Assembly (NCBI RefSeq): GCF_000429705.1
Contig: NZ_KE386941.1
Coordinates: forward strand, 1,054,001-1,118,000
Length of the DNA stretch: 64,000 bases
Origin: Alteribacter aurantiacus DSM 18675
Lineage (GTDB): Bacteria; Bacillota; Bacilli; Bacillales; Salisediminibacteriaceae
Direction: 5' to 3'
Shown here: positions 51,016 to 59,786 of the stretch, piece after piece
How positions within the stretch are numbered: position 1 is the first letter of the stretch
How the letters are laid out: each line of letters starts with the position of its first letter
Notes under the pieces: generated by a model
Database searches by the model: none
Seen by the model: the letters and a program-made list of their open reading frames with translations, nothing else
Told to the model about the DNA's origin: nothing
Translations under genes and position numbers: made by a program

Positions 51016-52701
51016 CTATATTCTAAATCGATTTACCCTGCTCTTTAATTCTTCGGCCATATGATTGAGTTGCTCGGATGAAGCGGCAATTTGCTGAATA
51101 GAAGCAAGCTGTTCGTCCGTCCCCGCTTTTACTTCATGAAAGCGAACAGATGTCACTCCAGCAAGCTCTGACATTTCTGCTACAGACGCGGCAACTTGTT
51201 GAGAGCTTGCTGACATTTCTTCAGAGACAGCGGACACTTCTTGAATTTGTATGTTTACATTACCAATTGACCGTTGTATTCTTCCAAAGGCATGTCCTGC
51301 ATTTGATACAAGAGTAATGCCATTATGAACTTCAGCCGTTCCCTCTTCCATTTGAGCAACTGCTTGCCTTGTTTCATCTTGAATTTGTTCAATCACAAGC
51401 CCAATTTCTTGAGCAGACTTTCGTGATTCTTCAGCAAGTTTTCTCACTTCATCAGCCACTACAGCAAAACCTCTTCCATGATCGCCCGCCCTTGCAGCTT
51501 CAATGGCTGCGTTTAAGGCTAGGAGGTTCGTCTGTTCGGAAATAGATGTAATCATCTCAATAATTGTACCAATCTGAACAGAACGTTCTCCAAGTTGATC
51601 CATAACTTTTGCTGTCTCAGTTACAGCCCCTGAAATGAGGTGCATTTGGTTGATTGCTGATTTAATTTCATTGTTACCATCATTGGCTTCACTTGTAGCT
51701 AAGTGTGTTGATTCTGCTACCGACATGGTTGATTCAGCAATTCGTTGTATGCCTGTATTCATTTCCTCCATTGCTTTGGAACTTTCTTTTGAACTTTCTA
51801 CAGTATGGGAGGCACTTGAAGCCACTTGATCAGTAGTGGTTGCAATCTGAGTAGTGGCAGCCGTAGTAAGCTGTGAGTAGCCCGATAGCTCGGAAGAAGC
51901 CGAAGCCACGGATTCGGCTGTTTCTTTTGCTTGTTTCATTAGATTCCTAAGCTCCACTACCATCCTATTAACCGAGGTCGTTAGTCGACCAATTTCATCT
52001 TTGGACTGTGTATGAATAGCTTCACCTGTTAAATCTCCTTGAGCGACTGTTTCAATTTTACGGACGACTCGTAAAATCGGATTCACAACTTGCTTCGCTA
52101 CAAATAAAGCCACTAGAATAGCTACAACAATACCAATTCCAGTCGCAATGATTGTAAACAGAGCAACCGACTCTCCTTGTGCACTAATCCCTTCCCCTCT
52201 TGTCATAATTCCACGTTGCTCATCAGAAGCAAGGACTGTAAAACCCTCCATCACTTCCTCAGCTATTGGGTCAAGCTGGTGACGTACAGGAATCATCGCC
52301 GTTTGCATCCCATGCTCTTCATACATTGGAAAAACCTGCCTAATGGTGATGTCATTCCAATATTCGCTTCGATCTAGCAGGTATGCGATGTGTTCATTTT
52401 CACCTGAATAGGTTAATAACGCATCTCCCAACTCATTGCTTTGCTCTGCCAAAGAGATATATTGAGCTTGGTATTCCTCATCTCCAGTCAGTATGTATCC
52501 TCGTATCGTAGCCATTCGCTCTGCCATATTCAACGCCATATTGTTGCTAGTCGTTAAATGTGGTAATTCTTCTCTGATAATCTGTTCCACATTCTGATTG
52601 ACCGTGTACAAATTCGTAATCGAGAAGCCTGAAATTCCAATTAAAATGAAAAGAATGAATCCAAATCCCAGTAAAATCTTCGCTCTCAAACTTTTTCTCA
52701 T
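51016..52701 (-). CDS. Methyl-accepting chemotaxis protein
   Basis: A 561-residue transmembrane chemoreceptor. TM1 at about 8-30, a four-helix-bundle (4HB_MCP type) ectodomain (35-180), TM2 at about 183-205, HAMP (206-258) and a long signalling coiled coil. The tip EQTNLLALNAAIEAARAG (about 390-408) is the conserved CheA/CheW-binding hairpin. Gln/Glu pairs in the flanking helices fit methylation sites. Ligand unknown. Start follows AAAGGAGG. Monocistronic. Confidence 0.95.
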   Translation of the reverse strand: MRKSLRAKILLGFGFILFILIGISGFSITNLYTVNQNVEQIIREELPHLTTSNNMALNMAERMATIRGYILTGDEEYQAQYISLAEQSNELGDALLTYSGENEHIAYLLDRSEYWNDITIRQVFPMYEEHGMQTAMIPVRHQLDPIAEEVMEGFTVLASDEQRGIMTRGEGISAQGESVALFTIIATGIGIVVAILVALFVAKQVVNPILRVVRKIETVAQGDLTGEAIHTQSKDEIGRLTTSVNRMVVELRNLMKQAKETAESVASASSELSGYSQLTTAATTQIATTTDQVASSASHTVESSKESSKAMEEMNTGIQRIAESTMSVAESTHLATSEANDGNNEIKSAINQMHLISGAVTETAKVMDQLGERSVQIGTIIEMITSISEQTNLLALNAAIEAARAGDHGRGFAVVADEVRKLAEESRKSAQEIGLVIEQIQDETRQAVAQMEEGTAEVHNGITLVSNAGHAFGRIQRSIGNVNIQIQEVSAVSEEMSASSQQVAASVAEMSELAGVTSVRFHEVKAGTDEQLASIQQIAASSEQLNHMAEELKSRVNRFRI

Positions 52702-52803
52702 ACCTTTCCTCCTTTCAAGAAATTTCAGTATATTTAAAAAACATAAAATAACTATATCATAGTGTTCATGACTTTTGGCTCATATTCTAGATAAACAAAT
52801 ACA

Positions 52804-52847
52804 AATAAAAAAATATAGACGAGAGTCCTATTCTCGTCTATATCTCA
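52804..52847 (-). terminator. Terminator of the MFS gene
   Basis: Perfect 12-bp stem ATATAGACGAGA/TCTCGTCTATAT, then T-rich sequence on the minus strand. Confidence 0.87.
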
Positions 52848-52855
52848 AATCGATA

Positions 52856-54037
52856 TCAGCTTTGTGACTGTACCCTTTTCTTATCCGCTTGTCCTTGAGC
52901 CGTTTTAAAGTAGATCGTTCTGTAAATAAATGAACCCGCAAGGCCAATTAATGCAAATCCAAACATCCAGTAGTACAATGTTCGTACCATAAATGCGTCA
53001 ATGACAGCTCCTCCTAAAAGAGAGCCAACCACACCGGACATACCAAAAAAGACACTTATAAACAAAAGATGCCCTGTAGATGTAAGCTCTTCAGGTACTA
53101 AACGCGCTACAAATTGAAATGCAGTCAGATAAAAAATTCCAAATGTAAGGCCATGGAGTACTTGTAAAACCAAGATTTCGTTCGGACTTGGTACCATGCC
53201 CATAAAGAGCCATCTTATAACATACAAGAAAGCGGCAAATGCAATAAACGTTAATGGATGAAATCTTCGGAACCAAAAGGCGCTTGTTGCAAATACAAGG
53301 GCCTCTGTAATGACACCGATAAACCAAGCTGTGCCAATGACCGTTTCATTTCCACCAAGCTCAACAATATATAATCCTAAAAAGGTGTCATTCATCCTAT
53401 GGGTTAAACTTATTAGAAAGATCATTGTTAAAAACAAAGCAAGCGTTGGATCTTTTCCAAGGCTTAACGCTTTTTTCAAACTTGCTTTTTTCTTTGATGG
53501 TTTACTATCGGGGGCTTGTGTACAAAAAAGAATAGCAATGATTAACAAGAAAGCATAGACGTAATAAATATTACCGATTCCAATTTCAGCCAAGATGAAT
53601 CCTGAAACGAGTGAGGAGGTTCCAAAGCCAAGAGAGCCCCACATCCTAATACTGCCGAAAGAAACCCCTCTTTCATAGGATACCTTTTGTGCTAAGCTAT
53701 CACCTAAAGCACCCGCTGGAGACATAAAAGTAAAAAAAGCATATAACAAAAAAATAAGCCATACGAATTCATTCATTTGGAAAACGGCAAAACCGATAAT
53801 CAACGCTCCTGAAAGACATGCGATCAAAATATATTTAACTGTCTTCCAGCGATCACTCATATATCCCCAAAAAGGTTGGGATAAAATCGCAGCAAAAGGT
53901 CCCACGGCAAGTAAAATGCCAATCTGGGACCCAGATAACCCTAGTGCCTGAAAGTAAACAGGCATGTAACTGATAATAATGGTCATTGCGGAATGGAAGA
54001 AAAAAAGCATTCCCTTAAGCTTCCATGTTTGATGCAT
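52856..54037 (-). CDS. MFS transporter (MFS_1-like, LacY/nucleoside-porter related)
   Basis: A 393-residue major facilitator with 12 helices and a short start. The loop after helix 2, FWGYMSDRWKT (about 56-66), is the MFS DRxG motif in its D-R-W-K form; VSFGSIRMWGSLGFG near helix 4-5 is typical of the MFS_1-like family that includes sugar:proton porters. Substrate unknown. AAAGGA precedes the ATG. It is 26 bp after the EAL-domain gene and probably co-transcribed. Confidence 0.86.
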   Translation of the reverse strand: MHQTWKLKGMLFFFHSAMTIIISYMPVYFQALGLSGSQIGILLAVGPFAAILSQPFWGYMSDRWKTVKYILIACLSGALIIGFAVFQMNEFVWLIFLLYAFFTFMSPAGALGDSLAQKVSYERGVSFGSIRMWGSLGFGTSSLVSGFILAEIGIGNIYYVYAFLLIIAILFCTQAPDSKPSKKKASLKKALSLGKDPTLALFLTMIFLISLTHRMNDTFLGLYIVELGGNETVIGTAWFIGVITEALVFATSAFWFRRFHPLTFIAFAAFLYVIRWLFMGMVPSPNEILVLQVLHGLTFGIFYLTAFQFVARLVPEELTSTGHLLFISVFFGMSGVVGSLLGGAVIDAFMVRTLYYWMFGFALIGLAGSFIYRTIYFKTAQGQADKKRVQSQS

Positions 54038-54063
54038 TATACAATTCCTTTCTCTTGCACTCC

Positions 54064-55287
54064 TTATAGAAGCCAGTCTCTTTCATATAAAAACGCAGGA
54101 TCAATATCCAAAAATACAAACCGGTTGTGGGACAATGGATACGAATATGTGCGAATAAGCTCGTTTGTATGAATATCACGATAAACATCCGATAAAATGC
54201 CTACTTGACGTCCTTCCATTTGTGCCACATTTTCGAGAAAATAAGATCGCCAACTCCAGTTCTTCCCTCTAGCCGACTGCTCCTCTTCCCAACCTGTGGA
54301 CCCATGTTTGATCCAGTTTGACGTAAGCTGATAGCCAAACCGTTCACACATATACACCCGAAAAGCCATCTCGTTTAGTTCTTCTGCAATCGCTTTTACT
54401 CTTTCATCATCCGTTTTGCACTTTACAAGAGATTTCATTGCAAGCTGCGCAAGATGTTGATCCAAATCAAGAACAAAAGCAATCTGTTCTTGTAATCGTC
54501 CATTTTCTCTCAAAATAAAGGATCGTACTTTATCATCCAATTCACTTTTCACAGCTACTGTATCGGTCCACCCCATATCCGGTTTTAGAAGGTAACCACC
54601 TTCAATAAAGCGTCCTCCATGTCCCCATGCAATGTGGAGGTGGTGGAGGTCTTCAATTCCTTTAAATAAAAGTGTAGCCCCAATCTTTCTAGAAAAAATA
54701 GCAAGAGCTTCAAGTACATTTTGATAATCATACGCCGATTCATGGTTACCGATTCCCTGCAAATCCACCTTCATCATATTCGGTTCGAGTTTTGAAAGAC
54801 GGTCCAAATCGCTACCAAACTTCCCTAGATCGTCTACCGCTACTTGAATTCCGTTCGTTGCAAAAAATTTCATCAAATGACTTAAGCTCTCGATGTCTCC
54901 GTTAAAATCATGCTCTCTAAATTCAAGCACCAATTTATTCATAGGAAATCCCTGGTTTTCATATCGCTGGAGCTTTGTTAAGAACGTTTCGTGTGCATTA
55001 AGTTCATCTAAGACGTTGGCGTCTACATTTAAAAACAAAAAAGGCTCTTTTTCTTCACTTAAGTAATAGCTAAGAGCCTGGTCATGAATCCACTCATCCA
55101 CTTCCCATTTATATTCTGCCGGTACAGACATATCTCGGAAAAAGGATCCAAGAGATATGAAGCCTTGCTCCGTTTCCACGTGCCCCAGTACTTCATACCC
55201 TACAACCGTATGCTCATCACAACTGATAATCGGTTGGTAAAGTGGCACGATCTTGTTTTTATGTAAAATGATATCTAAAGGATCCAT
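54064..55287 (-). CDS. Degenerate EAL-domain protein, YkuI-like
   Basis: A 407-residue cytosolic protein: EAL domain (about 1-245) followed by a YkuI_C PAS-like domain (about 255-405). Several EAL signature sites are altered: the ExLxR motif is EVLGH (Arg to His), loop 6 DFGTGYSS is DDLGKFGSD, and the EGVE motif is KGIED. NVD, the double Asp and the KVD Lys remain. YkuI of B. subtilis binds c-di-GMP with little or no hydrolysis; the same is likely here, so a c-di-GMP receptor role is inferred. AAGGGG precedes the ATG. Confidence 0.88.
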   Translation of the reverse strand: MDPLDIILHKNKIVPLYQPIISCDEHTVVGYEVLGHVETEQGFISLGSFFRDMSVPAEYKWEVDEWIHDQALSYYLSEEKEPFLFLNVDANVLDELNAHETFLTKLQRYENQGFPMNKLVLEFREHDFNGDIESLSHLMKFFATNGIQVAVDDLGKFGSDLDRLSKLEPNMMKVDLQGIGNHESAYDYQNVLEALAIFSRKIGATLLFKGIEDLHHLHIAWGHGGRFIEGGYLLKPDMGWTDTVAVKSELDDKVRSFILRENGRLQEQIAFVLDLDQHLAQLAMKSLVKCKTDDERVKAIAEELNEMAFRVYMCERFGYQLTSNWIKHGSTGWEEEQSARGKNWSWRSYFLENVAQMEGRQVGILSDVYRDIHTNELIRTYSYPLSHNRFVFLDIDPAFLYERDWLL

Positions 55288-55582
55288 ACGTCATTTCCCC
55301 TTTTACTCCATTTACAACTGTTGTCTTTTTATTATTTTAGTATAATGTGTTGCGATAATGATTTAAACTAGAAACTCAATCAATATATTACCAGACCAAT
55401 ACAAACGAATATCTTGAAAGGCTTACAATGTATTCAATAAAGATATTATATTTATCTTAAAATAGCTATCAACTTATTGTATTTTTATTATTACATGTAT
55501 GATAATTGTAAGCTTCTTTATCCATTATAACACGATTTTTAAATCGGAGCTCTGGGTAACTCCTTCTGTATAGAGTCTTGGC
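55288..55582. other. AT-rich intergenic region without recognised gene
   Basis: About 300 bp of roughly three-quarters A+T between the EAL gene and the terminator of the small membrane protein gene. It contains many TATA-like boxes, but no long open frame, RNA fold or repeat I could support. Presumably holds the EAL-MFS promoter. Confidence 0.5.
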
Positions 55583-55622
55583 TATAAAAAAACGTGCCTC
55601 CTTTTAGATAAGGACGCACGTT
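55583..55622 (-). terminator. Terminator of the 47-residue gene
   Basis: Stem ACGTGCGTCC/GGAGGCACGT with one mismatch, T tract on the minus strand. Confidence 0.82.
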
Positions 55623-55765
55623 CACTTCTTTTTTTGTCGCTGAAACAAGCCTGCCGTTTTCGTTTTTTTCGGACGGTTAGGATCTGTAGGGTCATAAAGC
55701 CATTTGTTTCGTACCGTCAACCAAGTTAAAAGAAGAACGACAATGACGGCGATGATCCCACTCAT
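55622..55765 (-). CDS. Small membrane protein, 47 residues
   Basis: One transmembrane helix (SGIIAVIVVLLLTWLTV, residues 2-18) followed by a basic Pro/Lys-rich cytosolic tail ending RQKKK. GGAGG lies seven nt before the ATG at 55765; a longer frame starting at 55846 has a polar, unlikely N-terminus overlapping the ATPase gene. No family recognised. It follows the ATPase gene by about 58 bp on the same strand. Confidence 0.68.
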   Translation of the reverse strand: MSGIIAVIVVLLLTWLTVRNKWLYDPTDPNRPKKTKTAGLFQRQKKK

Positions 55766-55823
55766 CAAACCACCTCCATTAATAGTGTTTCCTATTGGAC
55801 CATTATCAAGGAAGTAACTGTTG

Positions 55824-56876
55824 TTAGTTGTGGGAAATCTTTTCATTTACTTCATTTACAAATTGGGTAAAAGCACCTTCATTGATGTGTCTTTGACAGT
55901 ATTCATCAAGTTGGCTCTCCAACTTGTTCATCAATTTAAGTCCCTCTGTTCCTGATTTCATTTTCTTTATATACTCTGAAGAAAGATCTTCAAGCTCGTT
56001 TTCGTACGTTTTTTCTACTTCAGGGTCCATGCACCTCTCGAACATGTCGATCACATGGTCTCCTTTACGAGTAGGGTTGATGACATGAGGAGCGGTACCA
56101 TCCAAAATTGCATATCCGAGCTCGGGGAGGACAACCATATCCAGGCTATCGGGATCTAACCCGCATGGAAAAGAGCGAACATGAAGACCGAGGCTTTTTC
56201 CGTGCTTCACGATTTTTCTCATTAATGTCGATTTCCCACTACCGGATCGGCCCTTAATGATAATTCGATTAGCCAGAGGTTGTGTGATGGAATGGATGAA
56301 GTTTACGGCACCAAATGCTGTAGCCCCTCCAAAGAAACGTTTGTCTGACAGACTATTGCCTACAGAATTCGTATGATAACCATCAAACATAAGTGCAATA
56401 ACATCCTCAGCAGCTTTGTCTGCTTTAGCAAAATCCATTCCTTTCAAATAATACTCTTCCTTTATTTCGTGTATCTCTTTTCCTTTACGAAAGGATTGAT
56501 GAACGCCTGCTTCTATTTGACTCATCTCTTCAATCATTTCGTTTATCTTTTCCGAGCTTACAGAAGAAAGACACTCGTTTAAATCAAAGGAAGAGACTTT
56601 ATCCTTTATAGGGTGTAATGGATCCTCAGACATGACTAACAATCGATGTTGATCCGATATTCCTTCTATGGTTTTACCATCAACAGGGTGAACATACCTT
56701 GTAAAGTGTGCCCTTTGTTGGACTTGTTTATTTAAAAGGAGGTTCATCACGTTTTCCCGAAGCGTCCTGCTGCCTCCCTTGATAAAATGAATCTCCTTGA
56801 ATGAAGGGATGGCCTCGTCTAGTAAAGAAACATAACCATGACTTGTGTGGGCACGCCAAAAATAATTGCTCATCAT
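55824..56876 (-). CDS. PRK06851-type P-loop ATPase with one degenerate P-loop
   Basis: A 350-residue protein built of two similar halves, as in the PRK06851 family. The second half has a good Walker A, KGRSGSGKSTLM (about 208-219). The equivalent place in the first half reads IKGGSRTLRENVM (about 33-45), where GKS/T is lost, so only one site can hydrolyse ATP. No membrane segment. Two adjacent ATG codons follow GGGAG; the first is used here. Function unknown. Upstream of the 47-residue membrane protein. Confidence 0.8.
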   Translation of the reverse strand: MMSNYFWRAHTSHGYVSLLDEAIPSFKEIHFIKGGSRTLRENVMNLLLNKQVQQRAHFTRYVHPVDGKTIEGISDQHRLLVMSEDPLHPIKDKVSSFDLNECLSSVSSEKINEMIEEMSQIEAGVHQSFRKGKEIHEIKEEYYLKGMDFAKADKAAEDVIALMFDGYHTNSVGNSLSDKRFFGGATAFGAVNFIHSITQPLANRIIIKGRSGSGKSTLMRKIVKHGKSLGLHVRSFPCGLDPDSLDMVVLPELGYAILDGTAPHVINPTRKGDHVIDMFERCMDPEVEKTYENELEDLSSEYIKKMKSGTEGLKLMNKLESQLDEYCQRHINEGAFTQFVNEVNEKISHN

Positions 56877-56937
56877 TCACACTCCCGTCCGTTTAGTGAC
56901 GTTAGTATGATATTCACCCAAACAAAAAACCGTGCGC

Positions 56938-57780
56938 TTACAGCTTGGCCAGAAACCGCTCGGCGTGTTCGTACGGAAGTTTTGTCAGACCTAATTCTTC
57001 ACCTTCTCGGCCAAACGATTCATGATGAAAATCGGATCCTCCCGTTTGAAGCATTTTTTTACCCGACGCCTGTTCTATCTCCTCACACAAGGATGAAAAG
57101 CGTTTGATCGCTTCTTTTGAATGGTCCCGATGAAAGACTTCAATGCCGTCTAACCCATCATGAATCGCCCATTCTTTGATTTGGTCGTCTAGATCATAAA
57201 AAACAGGGTGAGCAACAATAGCTAGCCCTCCTGCCTCTTGTATCACTTTGATCGCCTGACTTGGGGTAAGCTCTTCTTTTTTTGGAACATAAATGGGCTT
57301 ACCATAACCAATATAACGATCAAAGGCACCTTTAACTGATGTAGCGTATCCTTTTTCTACGAGTGCTTTTGCCATGTGTGGACGAGAGTATGTATGTCCA
57401 GTAACATGTGGCAAGACATCGGACCAGTCAATGTCAAGATTCATCTCCTTACATTTCTCAATCATTTCTTCCATTCGTTCTTTACGCATTCCTCTGTAAT
57501 AGGCAATTGTATCTTGAAATGCCGGATCTTCGGAACGAAAATTAAACCCAAGAATATCAACACTTCGTCCACCTTTAGCACGAGTACTTAATTCAATGCC
57601 CGCAATAAACCGAATACCATGCTTTTTAGCTTGGTCTTTCGCTTCCTTTAGCCCTCCAGTTGTGTCGTGGTCTGTTAATGAAATCACGGTCAGACCACCT
57701 TTGGCGCATTTTTCTACTAATTCCGATGGGGCATACCCCCCATCGGAATAAGTCGAATGCATGTGCAGGTCGGCTTTCAT
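56938..57780 (-). CDS. PHP-domain phosphoesterase (TrpH/RNase AM-like)
   Basis: A 280-residue metalloenzyme with the PHP fold: ADLHMHSTYSDG (HxH), SLTDHDT, GIELST (Glu), IVAHPV and GGSDFHHE (DxH) supply all metal ligands. Relatives include E. coli RNase AM (YciV/TrpH), a 5'-3' exonuclease acting on 5' ends of rRNA precursors and on 3',5'-bisnucleotides. Start codon overlaps the nadE stop (TAATG). Co-translated with nadE. Confidence 0.91.
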   Translation of the reverse strand: MKADLHMHSTYSDGGYAPSELVEKCAKGGLTVISLTDHDTTGGLKEAKDQAKKHGIRFIAGIELSTRAKGGRSVDILGFNFRSEDPAFQDTIAYYRGMRKERMEEMIEKCKEMNLDIDWSDVLPHVTGHTYSRPHMAKALVEKGYATSVKGAFDRYIGYGKPIYVPKKEELTPSQAIKVIQEAGGLAIVAHPVFYDLDDQIKEWAIHDGLDGIEVFHRDHSKEAIKRFSSLCEEIEQASGKKMLQTGGSDFHHESFGREGEELGLTKLPYEHAERFLAKL

Positions 57781-58607
57781 TATTGCCACCACTTATCAAA
57801 GACAGTAACAGGAAGCTGACGTTTATGTTCGGTCATGTCGTAACGATTTTCCAAATTCTCTTTTGATTTTGTATCGATTTCTTTGCCTTCCAGATAATCA
57901 TCAATTTCATCATACGTAATCCCGAGCGCTTCCTCATCAGCAAGAAGTGGCTGATCGTCTTCCAAGTCCGCAGTAGGTTGTTTTGTATATAATCTTTCGG
58001 GAGATCCGAGCTCTTTTAAAAGCGCTTGTCCTTGTCGCTTGTTTAAGCCGAATAAAGGTGCAACATCACAAGCACCGTCACCATATTTTGTGTAGAAGCC
58101 TGTTACAGCTTCTGCGGCGTGATCCGTGCCAGCAACAAGACAACCATAGTGTGCAGCTAAATCGAATTGTACTTTCATACGCTCACGAGCCTTTGTATTT
58201 CCTTTAACGAAGTCCGACATCGCTTCTCCAGTCGCTTCTTTAAATTGAGCATATGAAGCATCCACTGCAGGTTTAATGTCTACTCTCACTTTTTTATAAG
58301 GTTGAATAAACTCCAGTGCTAGCTGTGCATCATCTTCATCCTTTTGAACTCCATGTGGAAGCCTTACAGCATAAAACGTATATTTGTCCGTGCTTTCTTC
58401 TGTGTTGAGCTCTTCCATTGCCATCTGTATCAACTTTCCTAAAAGAGAAGAGTCTTGTCCCCCACTAATGCCTAACACATAACCGTTTGTTTTGCTTTTT
58501 TTAACATAGGCCTTTAAAAAGTCCAATCTTTTTCTAATCTCATCTTCTACGTCAATTTCCGGCTTGACTGACAATGCGGAAATAATCTCATCTTGCTTGT
58601 TAATCAA
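57780..58607 (-). CDS. nadE: Ammonia-dependent NAD+ synthetase NadE
   Basis: Final enzyme of NAD biosynthesis: adenylates deamido-NAD and amidates it with ammonia. 275 residues, against 272 in B. subtilis. The PP-loop is GISGGQDSSLLG (about 48-59); GTDHAAEAVTGFYTKYGDGACD and PTADLEDDQPLLADEEALG are family blocks around the active site. No glutaminase domain, so ammonia is used. Start is TTG at 58607 after GGAGGGG; a longer ATG frame at 58643 lacks a ribosome binding site and overlaps the next gene. Confidence 0.95.
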   Translation of the reverse strand: MINKQDEIISALSVKPEIDVEDEIRKRLDFLKAYVKKSKTNGYVLGISGGQDSSLLGKLIQMAMEELNTEESTDKYTFYAVRLPHGVQKDEDDAQLALEFIQPYKKVRVDIKPAVDASYAQFKEATGEAMSDFVKGNTKARERMKVQFDLAAHYGCLVAGTDHAAEAVTGFYTKYGDGACDVAPLFGLNKRQGQALLKELGSPERLYTKQPTADLEDDQPLLADEEALGITYDEIDDYLEGKEIDTKSKENLENRYDMTEHKRQLPVTVFDKWWQ

Positions 58608-58623
58608 TGAAAACCCCTCCGTT

Positions 58624-58923
58624 TTATTGTTTAAATTTTTCAAGTTGGGATAAAAGACCCTCTTTCTTCAACACACGTTTTGCATGTTCTCCTAGAAGAT
58701 CAAAGTGAGGAAGTCCTTTTTGGTGATGAATCCATTCCCGTTTTAAACCGTGTTTCTTTCCCCAATTAACGAGTGTATCAATGTTCGTACAGGCTGCTTT
58801 TGTGACGGTTTTGTACTCAGGGAATCGTTCATCGTACCAATAATGAGTAATAATTGCGATTTGCCCTTTTTGTGCTTTTTCTTTAAACACATTCAATTCA
58901 GAGCGAGTGATCCCAAAGGCCAT
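58624..58923 (-). CDS. Small conserved protein, YneQ-like
   Basis: A 99-residue cytosolic protein: MAFGITRSELNVFKEKAQKG, then ITHYWYDERFPEYKTVTKAAC and KWG/EWIHHQKGLPHFDLLG. It matches my memory of B. subtilis YneQ in length and in lying near tlp and a thioesterase gene; the assignment is tentative. Several His, Tyr and Asp (THYWYDERFP) could form a metal or active site. It stops 16 bp before nadE. AGGAGGC precedes the ATG. Confidence 0.75.
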   Translation of the reverse strand: MAFGITRSELNVFKEKAQKGQIAIITHYWYDERFPEYKTVTKAACTNIDTLVNWGKKHGLKREWIHHQKGLPHFDLLGEHAKRVLKKEGLLSQLEKFKQ

Positions 58924-59004
58924 TTACTAGCCTCCTTTTGTGCTAGGTATCCTTATTTTAGCACTTCAACTATGAATTTAACCAATCGTATGGATACGAA
59001 ATGT

Positions 59005-59034
59005 GAAAAAGGTAAGGACCTGAGTCCTTACCTT
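59005..59034 (-). terminator. Terminator of tlp
   Basis: Perfect 9-bp stem GGTAAGGAC/GTCCTTACC with a 4-nt loop, then TTTTTC on the minus strand. Confidence 0.9.
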
Positions 59035-59056
59035 AACCGTTACCCCATTTGAGAAT

Positions 59057-59287
59057 TTAGTATTCGCCTCGTTCGCGATCCCCTTGCTCATCTGCAATTT
59101 CTGCCTTAAAGCTTTCAATACTTGCTTGACGACGCTGGTTTTTTTCCTGAATAGCTTGGCGGTCTTCCTCTTTAAGATCCAGATTGTTCGCTGTTTCTTC
59201 TGCAGCTTCCATGTTTTCTTGAGTGTCTTCAACCATCTTTTGTAGCTTTTCCACATTGTCTTGGCGTTTATCTGGTTTTGCTTCCAT
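59057..59287 (-). CDS. tlp: Small acid-soluble spore protein Tlp
   Basis: Spore-core protein of 76 residues (83 in B. subtilis): KPDKRQDNVEKLQKMVEDT, MEAAEETANN and EEDRQAIQEKNQRRQASIES match Tlp closely. Highly helical, charged, no Cys. The ATG at 59287 follows AAAGGAGG by 11 nt. In B. subtilis tlp is SigG-dependent and lies with a thioesterase (yneP) as here; the order thioesterase-tlp is preserved. Despite its historical name it is not thioredoxin-like. Confidence 0.93.
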   Translation of the reverse strand: MEAKPDKRQDNVEKLQKMVEDTQENMEAAEETANNLDLKEEDRQAIQEKNQRRQASIESFKAEIADEQGDRERGEY

Positions 59288-59342
59288 TTCAAACGATTCC
59301 TCCTTTAAAATTACCTTCATATTTTGGCGGAACCGATAGAAA

Positions 59343-59768
59343 TTATGCATGAGTTTTCTTATGTTTTTCGTATGCTTCATGCCAATCGGGGAATTGCTTC
59401 TTGATGTTGATTGGACGAAATGTTTCTTTTTTTACACACACATGTTCACTGAACCCCGAAACACACATGTCTCCTTTTCCGTTTGTAATTTCGTATCCGT
59501 AAGTCACGCGTATTCCCGAATAGCTTTCAATCCATGTTCGTACGGTTACTTTATCACCATAGGTTGCAGGAGATTTATATGACAGGTTAATGTTCGTTAC
59601 AGGCGACAGTATACCTGATTTCTCCATGTCGGCATAACGAAATCCTAAGGCTTCAATTAACTCAGTTCGTCCAATTTCACACCAAATGAGATAATTGGCG
59701 TGATAGACGACGCCCATTTGATCTGTTTCCGCATATCGGACAGTTATTTCAGATTCAGTAGTTAGCAT
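59343..59768 (-). CDS. Hot-dog acyl-CoA thioesterase (YneP/YbgC-like)
   Basis: A 141-residue 4-hydroxybenzoyl-CoA-type thioesterase. The catalytic signature is RYAETDQMGVVYHANYL (Asp at about 14), followed by GYEIT and the final helix of the hot-dog fold. Hydrolyses acyl-CoA; substrate not defined. The ATG at 59768 has AAGGAG seven nt upstream. A longer open frame continues 40 codons into the repeat element but is not part of the gene. Lies 55 bp before tlp on the same strand. Confidence 0.9.
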   Translation of the reverse strand: MLTTESEITVRYAETDQMGVVYHANYLIWCEIGRTELIEALGFRYADMEKSGILSPVTNINLSYKSPATYGDKVTVRTWIESYSGIRVTYGYEITNGKGDMCVSGFSEHVCVKKETFRPINIKKQFPDWHEAYEKHKKTHA

Positions 59769-59786
59769 GATTAACTCCTTTATATT

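Noticed and set aside
55766..55846. Longer version of the 47-residue membrane protein starting at 55846.
   Set aside because: It would overlap the ATPase gene and lacks a ribosome binding site, while the internal ATG has GGAGG at the right distance.
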